Positions 1 to 8,129 of a stretch of 62,001 nt of DNA are shown here, in pieces (the stretch's first letter is position 1; every line of letters starts with the position of its first letter). The DNA lies in the NCBI GenBank assembly GCA_964480915.1, contig CAYZRS010000032.1, forward strand, positions 1 to 62,001, written 5' to 3'. A program made the translations under genes and the position numbers. Below the pieces are notes generated by a model that ran no database searches, had not been told where the DNA came from, and saw nothing but the letters and a program-made list of their open reading frames with translations. Origin of the DNA: CAWGCE01 sp964480915 (lineage in GTDB: Bacteria; Planctomycetota; Planctomycetia; Pirellulales; Pirellulaceae).

Positions 1-1202
1 GACCTCATCCCCATGCGCTTCGACCAATCGGGTTTGGTCAATTCAAACGATGCTTTCAACTCCGGCCAGCGAGTAAACAATCGCTCTAAAACGATCTGTG
101 TCTCCAGCCGAGCCAGCTTCAGTCCCAAGCAAACGTGGGGTCCGGCGCCAAAATCGAGGTGATAGTTTCGCGGCCGATCGATTTGAAATTCGGTCGGGTC
201 ATCGAACCGCGCTGGATCGGCATTCGCGGCCGCCAGCGCCGGCATCACGACCTCGCCTCGTTTGAGTGCCTGACCGGCCAGTACCGTATCCTGCGTGACA
301 AACCTTGGCTTGGCAAACTGAGCGGGCGAATTGTAACGCAGCAGTTCTTCCACCGCGGCTGGGCACTGCGACCAATCGGCCAGCAATTCCCGCTTCAAAG
401 CGGGCATTTGCAGCAGCGTTAAGATGCTTGTACTCAGCAAGTGCACGGTCGTTTCGTGGCCGGCCAACAACAGCAGCATCACCATCGACAACAGTTCGTC
501 GTCGTTGAGCCGATCGCCTGCTTGTTCGACCTCGACCAGGGCCGATATCAAACCTGGCCGCGGCTGCTGGCGCACTGCGGCAAATTGCTGCTGCAAGTAC
601 CGCTGCGTTTTACGCAGCCCGGGCACCACACGATGGATGCTCCACAGCGACCTAATTTCAGCGAAGCTGGAAAACCATGCCCGGAAGCGCGGCCGATCTT
701 CTCGCGGCAGCCCCAACAGCTCGGCAATCACCGCCAACGGGACCGGTCGCGCTAAGTGCTCGACAAGGTCGACCACCCCATGGTTGGCCGCGGCCACATT
801 GGCAACTTCGTCCAGCTGCAGGTCAACGATCCGTTCAATCTCAGGCCGCATCTCTTCGATGCTTCGACGCTGAAACGCTTTGTCGACCAGTGAACGCAGG
901 CGGCGATGGTCGGGCTCGTCCTTGCCGATCATGTTGTTCGCCAAACGGCGGAACACGCCCGGCAACAGGACCATCAGCAAGAGGAAATTCCTTTTGCCGG
1001 CATTCTTCGGATCACGACAGAACAGCTTGTCGTTCTTCAGCACCTCTTCGCAAGCGGCATAGGTCGTGACGAGCCACAACTTGCCAATGATCGGCATTCT
1101 GACTTGGACGAGCGGCCCTTGTTCGCGCAGCCGCCCGAACGATTCAAACGGGTGCGAGCGGTATTCGATCGCGGAGAGGTTGAGTTTTGGCACTGCAGCC
1201 AT
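1..1202 (-). CDS. Cytochrome P450, C-terminus cut by window edge
   Basis: Haem-thiolate monooxygenase, soluble bacterial class, expected to need a separate ferredoxin or flavin reductase; substrate unknown. I translated 400 codons from the reverse strand. The I-helix oxygen-activation motif AGHETT is at 247-252, the K-helix ExxR is EELLR at 285-289, and the haem loop FGAGPHVCLG is at 351-360 with the axial Cys at 358. No membrane anchor is present at the N-terminus (MAAVPKLNLSAIEYRSHP). The reading frame is still open at base 1; only a short C-terminal piece should be missing. No redox partner is visible in the window. The ATG at 1202 follows a weak GGAAA. The next gene upstream (epimerase-like) is on the same strand but is separated by a long inverted repeat, so this P450 is probably transcribed on its own. 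Confidence 0.93.
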   Translation of the reverse strand, partial: MAAVPKLNLSAIEYRSHPFESFGRLREQGPLVQVRMPIIGKLWLVTTYAACEEVLKNDKLFCRDPKNAGKRNFLLLMVLLPGVFRRLANNMIGKDEPDHRRLRSLVDKAFQRRSIEEMRPEIERIVDLQLDEVANVAAANHGVVDLVEHLARPVPLAVIAELLGLPREDRPRFRAWFSSFAEIRSLWSIHRVVPGLRKTQRYLQQQFAAVRQQPRPGLISALVEVEQAGDRLNDDELLSMVMLLLLAGHETTVHLLSTSILTLLQMPALKRELLADWSQCPAAVEELLRYNSPAQFAKPRFVTQDTVLAGQALKRGEVVMPALAAANADPARFDDPTEFQIDRPRNYHLDFGAGPHVCLGLKLARLETQIVLERLFTRWPELKASFELTKPDWSKRMGMR

Positions 1203-1260
1203 GGCCGTTTCCTGGCAGGGGACAATGGAGACGGAAAACGTCAGCGCCGCGGAGACCGAA

Positions 1261-1334
1261 AGGGTCGGGAGTCTTTTTCGAGGGGCGCAAGCTACCGATG
1301 CATCCCGGGTCGGACGAAAAAGACTCCCGACCCT
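1261..1334. repeat. 20-bp perfect inverted repeat with 34-nt loop
   Basis: The arm agggtcgggagtctttttcg (1261-1280) is matched exactly by its reverse complement at 1315-1334. It lies between the 3' end of the epimerase-like gene and the 5' end of the P450 gene, both on the minus strand. On either strand the hairpin arm includes a run of five T or A, so it could terminate transcription, but the run is inside the stem rather than after it. A related string (gtccgaccctccga) follows at about 1340-1353. It may be a small dispersed palindromic element; the copy number in the genome would decide. Confidence 0.8.
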
Positions 1335-1368
1335 CTAGCGTCCGACCCTCCGACGCCACTCGCCCAAT

Positions 1369-2229
1369 TCAAGACAAGTTCGACCAACGCTCGGCAACAT
1401 TCTGTTTCATAAAGGCCAACGCATCGCGCGCCAGTTGTTCTTCACTCTCATACATCTTTCGCCAAATCTTCGTCGCGGCAACCAGTTCTGGCAGCGATGA
1501 GCCGAATGCCTCGACCACCATCCAGCCGTCATAACCGACTTCGGAGAGGGTATCGAACGTCTCTTGCCAGCGGACACCGCCCGATCCGGGCGTGCTGCGG
1601 TCGTTTTCGCAGATGTGGACGTGAGCCAACACATCGGCACAGCTGCGGATCGCTTCGGCCACGTTCTTCTCTTCGATATTGGCGTGAAACGTATCGTAGA
1701 TCATGCGACAGTTGGGATGGTCGACTTCCCGAGTAAACCGGGCCGTGTCCGCGTGCGTGCCCAACAGGTAGCACTCAAACCGGTTCAAACATTCCAGCCC
1801 CAGCACGACGCCCCGTTCGGCCGCATACTCGGCCGTCCGGCGCATCTCCTCAACTCCCCATTTCCATTCGTCTTGATTGGCCGCCGCACCGCTGAACGAG
1901 CCCAGCGCAGAATGGAAGGGTCCGACCAACGCGTGGACACCGGCCGCGGCGCAGGAATCCAAAACCGCTTTGTTCGCTTCGAATCCTTTTTCGCGGACGC
2001 GCGCGTCGGGGCTGATAGGATTGTCTGCCTCCGCACGGATCGTACAGGCCGAGCGCTCCAGCCCCAGGTCATCGAGGTGTTTGCCGAGCAGGGCGAATTT
2101 TTTGGCGTCGGGAGCGAAGATTGGTAGTTCGACGCCGTCGTACCCCAAGGCCTTGATTGACTCCATCAAGGGTACATGTTCGGCGGTCACATCGGCCGTC
2201 CAGAGCAACAAGTTCATTCCAAATTTCAC
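1369..2229 (-). CDS. Sugar epimerase/isomerase, D-tagatose 3-epimerase-like TIM barrel
   Basis: Predicted cytoplasmic metal-dependent ketose epimerase or hydroxypyruvate-isomerase-type enzyme of the xylose-isomerase-like TIM-barrel superfamily. At 286 residues it has the usual length for D-tagatose/D-psicose 3-epimerases. The four metal ligands of that family can be placed: Glu146 (GLECLNR), Asp179 (IYDTFH), His205 (HVHICEND) and Glu240 (MVVEAFG), and the substrate-contact region around HICENDRSTPG is intact. The barrel starts immediately (MKFGMNLLLW), so the protein is not exported. Planctomycetes carry many paralogues of this fold, so the exact sugar cannot be assigned. The gene ends next to an inverted repeat (1261-1334) that may isolate it from the P450. 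Confidence 0.88.
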   Translation of the reverse strand: MKFGMNLLLWTADVTAEHVPLMESIKALGYDGVELPIFAPDAKKFALLGKHLDDLGLERSACTIRAEADNPISPDARVREKGFEANKAVLDSCAAAGVHALVGPFHSALGSFSGAAANQDEWKWGVEEMRRTAEYAAERGVVLGLECLNRFECYLLGTHADTARFTREVDHPNCRMIYDTFHANIEEKNVAEAIRSCADVLAHVHICENDRSTPGSGGVRWQETFDTLSEVGYDGWMVVEAFGSSLPELVAATKIWRKMYESEEQLARDALAFMKQNVAERWSNLS

Positions 2230-2318
2230 GCGTGCTTCCTCTTCATTTGATCACTCCTTACGGCCGTCGCCCTCGACAATCGCAATTCAGCGTATCAATC
2301 TCGGGCGGTCCAGGAAAC

Positions 2319-5300
2319 TTAAGGTGACTTCCGCTTGCCCAGGAACTCTTCCGGCACAACGCGCAGGTGAATGTCTTGCTGCGGGAAGGCAATTTCGATC
2401 CCCGCATCGCGGTAAGCAAGGTCGATCGCCGAGTTAAGCTGATCGATCATTTCCAGTCGCATCGGCATGTTTTCCATGGCGATGAAGCACCGCAGCACGA
2501 TCGCCAGCGCGCTATCGCCAAATTCATCAAAAGTCGCCATCGGAGGCGGCTCGGTCTCGACGAGCGGATGTTGGCTGGCGATCTCGACCAACAGCTTCTT
2601 GGCAAGTTCCGTATCGGAACCATAGGCGACACCGATCGGGATCACGATCCGCGAGACTTGGTCGGAGCGCGTCCAATTCAGCAACCGGCCAGTGATGAAG
2701 TCGCGATTCGGCACGATGTAGTCTTTCCGATCCCAATTCGTCATCGTCGTCGCCCGCATGCGGATTTTCGAAATGACCCCCGTCACTTCGTCAATCGTCA
2801 CGATATCGCCCACACGAACGGGTCGTTCAAACAGGATAATGATGCCGGCAACAAAGTTCGCGAACATCTCTTGAAGGCCAAATGCCAAACCGAACGTTAA
2901 GGCGGTCGCCATCCATTGAATCTGTTGCCACCGCAATCCGACCAGTCGGCAGGCAACAAACAGCCCCACAAAGACCAGTCCATACTTGCTCAACGTCGTG
3001 ATCGCGTAGCGAATACTGTTTTCGAGCGGCAGCCGCTTCAGAATGGCCAACTCGAGTAGGCCCGGCAGGTCCCGCGCGGCAACGAAGCCAACGGCCGCCA
3101 CGAAAAGTGCCAGTACGAGATCGGCGATCGTTACCGGATCGATCACTTCTCGAATACTCTTTTCTTCCAAGCCATCTTCGCTCATCACCGTTTCGACAAT
3201 CTCTCGGGACGAATTCCAAAGAGGCCAGTTCTCCAGAAAGCCGAGCGCCGGCAATACGTTGTGCCAGGTCAGCCAGACCAGCACGATACCGGCCCCCACC
3301 ACGAGCGTTGTGGTTAAACGTCGGCTTTGCGCCGTGTTGGCCCGCAAGTCGGCCAATGGATCCTCTTCGACAACGATTCCGCCAGCCGTCACGCGGACAC
3401 CGGGCAAATCGGCAATGACCCGCTTGGAAGCGGTCAGCATCTCGTCGGCAGTTTGCGACGCACCCTCTTCGCTGGGCGCGGCCGCTTCTTCCTGCTCCTT
3501 TTGCTGAAAGGCAGCGTACCGTTCCCGCGCTCGTTCCATCGATAGCTTTCGCCGATGCACCAAGATGAGCCGCATGAAAAGAGCATGCAGCACCCACAGC
3601 AACCCGATGATGACAACCGTCTGAAATCCGCGCCACGCCAGTTCGGTCGCCGTGTAAGAATAGCCGCAGACGACCAACACGGCCAAAGCCATCGGAATCG
3701 CCATCAACCCCCAAAACCAAACGACTTGCAGTCGTTCCACCCAACCACCCTGATGAAGACTAAGGTAGCGGCTGGGCAGGCCAGACGTTGGATGCATCAC
3801 TCTCCACTGAAAGACACCGATCGTCAGGCAGGCCAGCAAAAACAAGAAGCGCGGAATCAGGCCGGCGCCGGTCGTCCCTTGCAAGTGCAAGACGGTCGCA
3901 CCGACCAACACGAGCGGCAGGAGCGTGACCAAGATCCAGCGAATGTTCCGTCGCAACAGTTTGGTCGTCGTTTGAGTCCAGTCGAAGTGAGCGTCGGCCA
4001 GGCCATCTTTGGCGAACACTTGTTGGAAAAATGAAATCGGCAGCATTACAATCCCGGCAGCCCAGCAGCCATGCCCAAGCGCCGCCCCCAATTCACCCAC
4101 CGTCGACACTTCCAGCAATCGCCACCCAAGAAAAGTGAGGACGAAGGGCCAGAACAGGCAGGCGATGCCGTTGAACACGAGAGCCATTAGGCTGGGCGTA
4201 AAGTGGCTGTAGGCGCTGCCCCGCGCTCGTGCCGCGATCCGCCTTAAGGGTGCGTTGAGAACGAGCTGCAGCAGCATGAGCAGACCGGCCGTCATGGCAC
4301 CGAAGAAGTAGGTGATGGGACGCAATTTCCCATCTCGTACCAGTTCATTGGCAACCAGCGTCAAACCCGAAGTCTTTTGGACAAGTGCCAGCTCGGCCCC
4401 CCAATCGGCCTGACGGAGCGATTCATGCAGCGCCGGATGGCTGCGAATCCACAGCACCCGCTCTTCGATATAATTCCGAAATTCCTCCGCGAGCCGTGCC
4501 AACTGTTCCTCAATGATCGAGATGCTGGTCAGCGTCTCGAAATAGCTTTGCTGGCTGCGGTACAGTTCGCCAACGACAACTCGCCGATTCTCGAGCAGCT
4601 GTTTCGCCGCCGCTCGATCCTGTTGACTCAGCACCGTGCCAGCGTCGGCGGAAAGCAGCGACAACTCGCGCTGCGTCGCCGCTTCGAGATCGACCAATCG
4701 CGTCATCTCGTCATCGAGGTCGAAGATGCGCAGTTGAGCTTCCCCTTCTTTCTGCTGGCGTGCCCTGGCGCTTGCACGTAACGTGGTCGCCGAAGGCATC
4801 ATCTTTCGCTGCCCACGCAGCATCGCTCCGACCGAAGCCACCAGACCGACCGAATTCACCTTGGCTTGAATCGTCGCGAACTGCTGTTTGAGCCGGTCGA
4901 GCTTCGCTTCTGTTTCTACTAGTTTTTTCTCGGCGGCCTGGATCTTCAGTGTCAACGATTGATTCTCTTCGGCAATCAGCAGACTCGCTTCGGCGATCGG
5001 CTGTAGCGCTGCGGGAACCACGCGCTCATCCCGGACCGCCTCTTCCACCGCGGTGCCTGCCGCCTTCTCGCGAGCGCTTTGCAGCGCACTGGATGTGATC
5101 TGCACCTGTTCATTCCACAGCTTGAGGTGCTGGGCGTTGACGCTCCGTTCCAGCTGCAACAAGTCTTCGCTTGCTTCCGCGCTAAAGAGTTCCAACTCGA
5201 CCTGCAGTGCGGGTCGTTCTGACAACAGTTTTTGTAAACGCGACTGGGCTAAGAGCCGTTTCGCCGCCGACAGGTCGGCCACTTCGCCGCTGACCGGGAC

Positions 5301-6038
5301 GGCCGACGCGTCGACCTTTGCTTCTGCGATTTCGACTTCGATTGCCGCCAGACGTTTGCGGATCTCCTGCTGGCTGGCCGCCCTTTTGGTTGCCTGCTCG
5401 TCCAGTTGCAGCTTACGATCCCGAAGTAACCGCAGTTCCTCTTGTTCGCGAGCGAGCCGTTCCGACAGCAATGGGATCGTTGTTTCCGACGGCGGTTGCG
5501 TTCGCGTCTCCTCTAATCGCAACGCGAGCTTCCTCAACTCTTCAGCACGATCGGTCACCGTGTTGAGTAACTTTTGCAAGCGTGCTTCGCGTTCGCGAAA
5601 GCTGGCCGTCTTTTCGAGATTTGCCTTCGCTCCGACAAACTGGTCGTTCAGGCGCGTTCGGACATCTTCTTCGAGATCGGGGAGTTCTTTCGCTGCCTGT
5701 TCCCGTTTCTCGATTTCGGCAAGCGACAGATTCTCGGCCGCTGCGACCACAGTATCGGCGACCTTCGTGGGGCCGGGCGTCGCAGGCGGCGCTGGCTGAG
5801 TCGCCGGAAGCTGAGCCGTCGTCAGCGGCAGCCTGATTTGTTCATTCGGCTGATTCGCGGGGACGTTCCGTGGTACCGGTTTCGTTGGTCGCGGTACCTG
5901 CCGTGGTGGCGCAAAGCGACGACGCTGCTGAGCGCTGGCCGAAGAGGCCAGCGAGAGGCCGGTGAGGAGAATCAGACAATTAGTGAGAACGAGGCGTTTC
6001 AGCCGGGTTCGGTGATGGCTTTTCGCCGACAGCTCCAT
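2319..6038 (-). CDS. Large mechanosensitive channel, MscK/MscS family
   Basis: A 1239-residue inner-membrane channel that should open on membrane tension to release solutes under hypo-osmotic shock. A signal peptide (cleavage near SLASSASA, about residue 36) is followed by a long periplasmic, strongly helical region rich in Glu, Arg, Leu and Gln (about 110-560), then about eight to ten membrane spans, and the MscS pore and cytoplasmic beta domain near the end. The pore helix (TFGLAFGLQEMFANFVAG) and the following FERPVRVGDIVTI are typical of MscS. Overall architecture matches E. coli MscK. An in-frame ATG at 6098 would add 20 residues before the signal peptide; I prefer 6038 because AAAGGA lies upstream and the signal peptide then starts at once. 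Its 5' end overlaps the upstream small gene by 59 bases, so they are probably co-transcribed. Confidence 0.9.
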   Translation of the reverse strand: MELSAKSHHRTRLKRLVLTNCLILLTGLSLASSASAQQRRRFAPPRQVPRPTKPVPRNVPANQPNEQIRLPLTTAQLPATQPAPPATPGPTKVADTVVAAAENLSLAEIEKREQAAKELPDLEEDVRTRLNDQFVGAKANLEKTASFREREARLQKLLNTVTDRAEELRKLALRLEETRTQPPSETTIPLLSERLAREQEELRLLRDRKLQLDEQATKRAASQQEIRKRLAAIEVEIAEAKVDASAVPVSGEVADLSAAKRLLAQSRLQKLLSERPALQVELELFSAEASEDLLQLERSVNAQHLKLWNEQVQITSSALQSAREKAAGTAVEEAVRDERVVPAALQPIAEASLLIAEENQSLTLKIQAAEKKLVETEAKLDRLKQQFATIQAKVNSVGLVASVGAMLRGQRKMMPSATTLRASARARQQKEGEAQLRIFDLDDEMTRLVDLEAATQRELSLLSADAGTVLSQQDRAAAKQLLENRRVVVGELYRSQQSYFETLTSISIIEEQLARLAEEFRNYIEERVLWIRSHPALHESLRQADWGAELALVQKTSGLTLVANELVRDGKLRPITYFFGAMTAGLLMLLQLVLNAPLRRIAARARGSAYSHFTPSLMALVFNGIACLFWPFVLTFLGWRLLEVSTVGELGAALGHGCWAAGIVMLPISFFQQVFAKDGLADAHFDWTQTTTKLLRRNIRWILVTLLPLVLVGATVLHLQGTTGAGLIPRFLFLLACLTIGVFQWRVMHPTSGLPSRYLSLHQGGWVERLQVVWFWGLMAIPMALAVLVVCGYSYTATELAWRGFQTVVIIGLLWVLHALFMRLILVHRRKLSMERARERYAAFQQKEQEEAAAPSEEGASQTADEMLTASKRVIADLPGVRVTAGGIVVEEDPLADLRANTAQSRRLTTTLVVGAGIVLVWLTWHNVLPALGFLENWPLWNSSREIVETVMSEDGLEEKSIREVIDPVTIADLVLALFVAAVGFVAARDLPGLLELAILKRLPLENSIRYAITTLSKYGLVFVGLFVACRLVGLRWQQIQWMATALTFGLAFGLQEMFANFVAGIIILFERPVRVGDIVTIDEVTGVISKIRMRATTMTNWDRKDYIVPNRDFITGRLLNWTRSDQVSRIVIPIGVAYGSDTELAKKLLVEIASQHPLVETEPPPMATFDEFGDSALAIVLRCFIAMENMPMRLEMIDQLNSAIDLAYRDAGIEIAFPQQDIHLRVVPEEFLGKRKSP

Positions 6039-6432
6039 CGGTAGTCGAATCCTTTCGAACTGGCATGCTCGCCAGAATTTCTCGGGCAGCCGATTCATAA
6101 CGGGCGTACAACTGCGCCGCTAAATCGGAACCGACTTCTTCGTCCACGCCGGCTGACTTCGCCAGCTCGCTTGGCTCAAACGCGAAAAAGAAGTCCTGAA
6201 CGTCGGTCACCTGGTCCAGTTGTTCGGCGATGGAGACTTCATTCTCGCCCACCACACTCGACCGATACACAAGATGCGCGACGTAGCCCCCTTCATCGCA
6301 CCGATAAACGGCCAATTCCACGAATCGCTCACCCAAAGGAGCCACGACCGGCTCTGAGGCTCGCCGTACGACCACTTCACCCTGAAATCTTAACGGTTCG
6401 TAGCCAAATCGAGCAAGTTCGTATTGCGCCAT
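5980..6432 (-). CDS. Conserved-looking hypothetical protein, 150 aa
   Basis: I do not recognise the family. The product is a soluble acidic protein with no signal peptide or membrane segment. It opens MAQYELARFGYEPLRFQGEV, has a beta-rich first half (VVVRRASEPVVAPLG, FVELAVYRCDEGGYVAHLVYRS) and a helical second half ending in a Pro/Glu/Ser-rich tail. Its 3' end overlaps the start of the MscK-like gene by 59 bases, implying translational coupling, so it may be functionally tied to that channel (inference). Codon use resembles the neighbours. No obvious ribosome-binding site precedes the ATG. Confidence 0.7.
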   Translation of the reverse strand: MAQYELARFGYEPLRFQGEVVVRRASEPVVAPLGERFVELAVYRCDEGGYVAHLVYRSSVVGENEVSIAEQLDQVTDVQDFFFAFEPSELAKSAGVDEEVGSDLAAQLYARYESAAREILASMPVRKDSTTDGAVGEKPSPNPAETPRSH

Positions 6433-6723
6433 CTTTCACTTCCTTATCACGTCCTGCCCATGCTTCATGCCCAGCCCCAATTTTACCTCGATACGCGGCC
6501 CCAGTGATAGCGGCTGAGCCCGTGACACGTTCATTTTCGCCACCCTCATTTCTTGCGTTACTTGTCCATAACACCACATCTTCGCCTTGACGCGGCAGCC
6601 GCCCGTTCGTTGGCTTGCTTGGCTGAGAATCCCGCACGCTGTGGTCGGTCTCGAAGTCGCTCAATTTTTTGTATTATGGAAGATGACAATTCTCGATCAT
6701 TCTTATCCGTCGGAGCTCTCCTC

Positions 6724-7227
6724 ATGAAACTCGCTTCCATCCTTACTCTTAGCTTGCTGGTTCCTGCCTTCGCGATGGCCCAGGAACCGTCGACCGTCGT
6801 CAATCTGGCAAAGCCAACCAATGTGGCCGAGTCTTGGTATTTCGAAACGCATGAATCGGGCGCCGGCGAAATGGTCATCGATGAAGAGGCGGTCACATTC
6901 AAAACGACGAAGATCACCGACGATGCCTGGCATGTGCAGGTTTATCAACACGGGTTCGACTTTGAAGAGGGAGCCCGCTATCGCGTCTCGTTCGCCATCA
7001 AATCGGACGAACGAGTCAAGGTCCTTTGCCACGCCATGATCAATGAAGACGATTGGCATGAAATCGGCCTCCACGAAGAAATTTACTGCCGTCCCGAGTA
7101 CCAGAAGCAAGAATTCACGTTTCAGGCCGAGCAGGTCAAAGCGGCCAACAACCGCCTCGGCTTCCAGTTGGGATACGAACTCGGCTCGGTCTCGGTCAAA
7201 GACCTTGTCATTGAAAAATTGGAATAG
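6724..7227 (+). CDS. Small secreted protein with carbohydrate-binding-like fold
   Basis: A 167-residue exported protein. The start at 6724 gives a clean signal peptide (MKLASILTLSLLVPAFAMAQ, cleavage after AMA). The mature part resembles CBM4/9-type beta-sandwich domains: a Trp-containing N-terminal strand (ESWYFETHESGAG), the phrase FEEGARYRVSFAIKSDE, and a final strand (GSVSVKDLVIEKLE) like the last strand of carbohydrate-binding modules. The domain stands alone without an enzyme, so ligand and role are unknown. A longer reading from 6553 has no support. A -10-like TATTAT lies at 6672-6677, and a strong terminator follows at 7303-7337, so it is probably monocistronic. Confidence 0.8.
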   Translation: MKLASILTLSLLVPAFAMAQEPSTVVNLAKPTNVAESWYFETHESGAGEMVIDEEAVTFKTTKITDDAWHVQVYQHGFDFEEGARYRVSFAIKSDERVKVLCHAMINEDDWHEIGLHEEIYCRPEYQKQEFTFQAEQVKAANNRLGFQLGYELGSVSVKDLVIEKLE

Positions 7228-7604
7228 CGGCTCACGCCTCGCGGCGACTCCGCTGGAATGCTGATTGCGTCGCGATCACGTTCTCACGATCATGCCTTCA
7301 TCAACCGTCGAGGTGCTACGGTTCCTCGACGGTTTTTGCTTCTGCGGGTCCCAGCAGGGGAGGGCACCACGAATGAAGCCTTCAGGCCGACCATCGCCAT
7401 TTGTCGAGCAAAGGCCCGAGCTTCCATGGTCACGCCCACAAGGCATCGTCCTGCTGCGAACCGCGTCAGGTTTGGAAGTGCACGATTCTGAACAACTCGG
7501 GAAAAGTCCGTTAGATTCGCCTCCCGCTCGGTACTACCGCAGGATACCGTGGCATCGGCTCGCCAACACCCTGCGAATCTGCACCTTAACCATTCAGATC
7601 ATTG
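7228..7604. other. Gene-free interval before the sigma factor
   Basis: Apart from the terminator at 7303-7337 I see no gene or repeat. Short open frames here run through the terminator and have no plausible start. The promoter of the ECF sigma/FecR pair must lie between about 7340 and 7600, but I cannot pick out an unambiguous -35/-10 pair. Confidence 0.6.
7303..7337 (+). terminator. Rho-independent terminator after the secreted protein
   Basis: An 11-bp perfect stem (aaccgtcgagg at 7303-7313 with cctcgacggtt at 7324-7334) encloses a 10-nt loop, with a T run at 7333-7337. It ends transcription from the gene at 6724-7227. Confidence 0.88.
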
Positions 7605-8129
7605 ATGAGCGATCTCACCGAACAATTTGTCAGCGACCTAACGCGTGGGCAACCACGCCTCTTCGCCTACATCATGTCGCTTCTCCGAAACCCGGATGAA
7701 GCGCGGGATGTTTTGCAAAACACAAATCTTGTGCTCTGGCGAAAGCTGGACGAATACGCCGACATTGCCTCTTTCGAGGCCTGGTCGACTCGCATCGCCT
7801 ATTACCAAGTGCTCGCGTTTCGTCGCGATCGAGGCCGTGATCGGCATCAATTCAGCGAGGCATTATTAAGCCAAATCGCCACGGCGGCCGAGGCAGAGAC
7901 GAAAGGGATTGACCAACGCATGGTTCACTTGCACGGTTGCATTCAAGAGTTGTCGGACGACCATCGCGAACTGCTGGTAGCCCGCTACACCAAACAGACC
8001 CCGGTCCGACAGATCGCCGAAACGGCCGGCAAGTCGCCGGCCGCATTGGCCATGGCGCTTTATCGCATTCGCCAGCTGCTGCTCCAATGCATCGAAGGTC
8101 GACTTCAAGCCGAAGGGAGCCAATCGTGA
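7605..8129 (+). CDS. ECF-type RNA polymerase sigma factor
   Basis: A 174-residue sigma-70 family factor with only regions 2 and 4, the layout of extracytoplasmic-function sigmas. Region 2 covers about 15-80 (LFAYIMSLLRNPDEARDVLQ, then FEAWSTRIAYYQVLAFRRD). Region 4 covers about 110-165 and includes the helix-turn-helix (VRQIAETAGKSPAALAMALY). It belongs to the planctomycete-specific group usually paired with a FecR-domain membrane protein, and the next gene is exactly that, overlapping its stop codon. I chose ATG 7605 over the adjacent TTG 7602. It presumably directs its own operon and an unknown regulon under control of the FecR partner. Confidence 0.92.
   Translation: MSDLTEQFVSDLTRGQPRLFAYIMSLLRNPDEARDVLQNTNLVLWRKLDEYADIASFEAWSTRIAYYQVLAFRRDRGRDRHQFSEALLSQIATAAEAETKGIDQRMVHLHGCIQELSDDHRELLVARYTKQTPVRQIAETAGKSPAALAMALYRIRQLLLQCIEGRLQAEGSQS

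Noticed and set aside
5053..5799. 248-codon plus-strand frame opposite the MscK coiled-coil region
   Set aside because: Ser/Arg/Cys-rich mirror of the Glu/Leu/Arg-rich coiled coil; no family resemblance.
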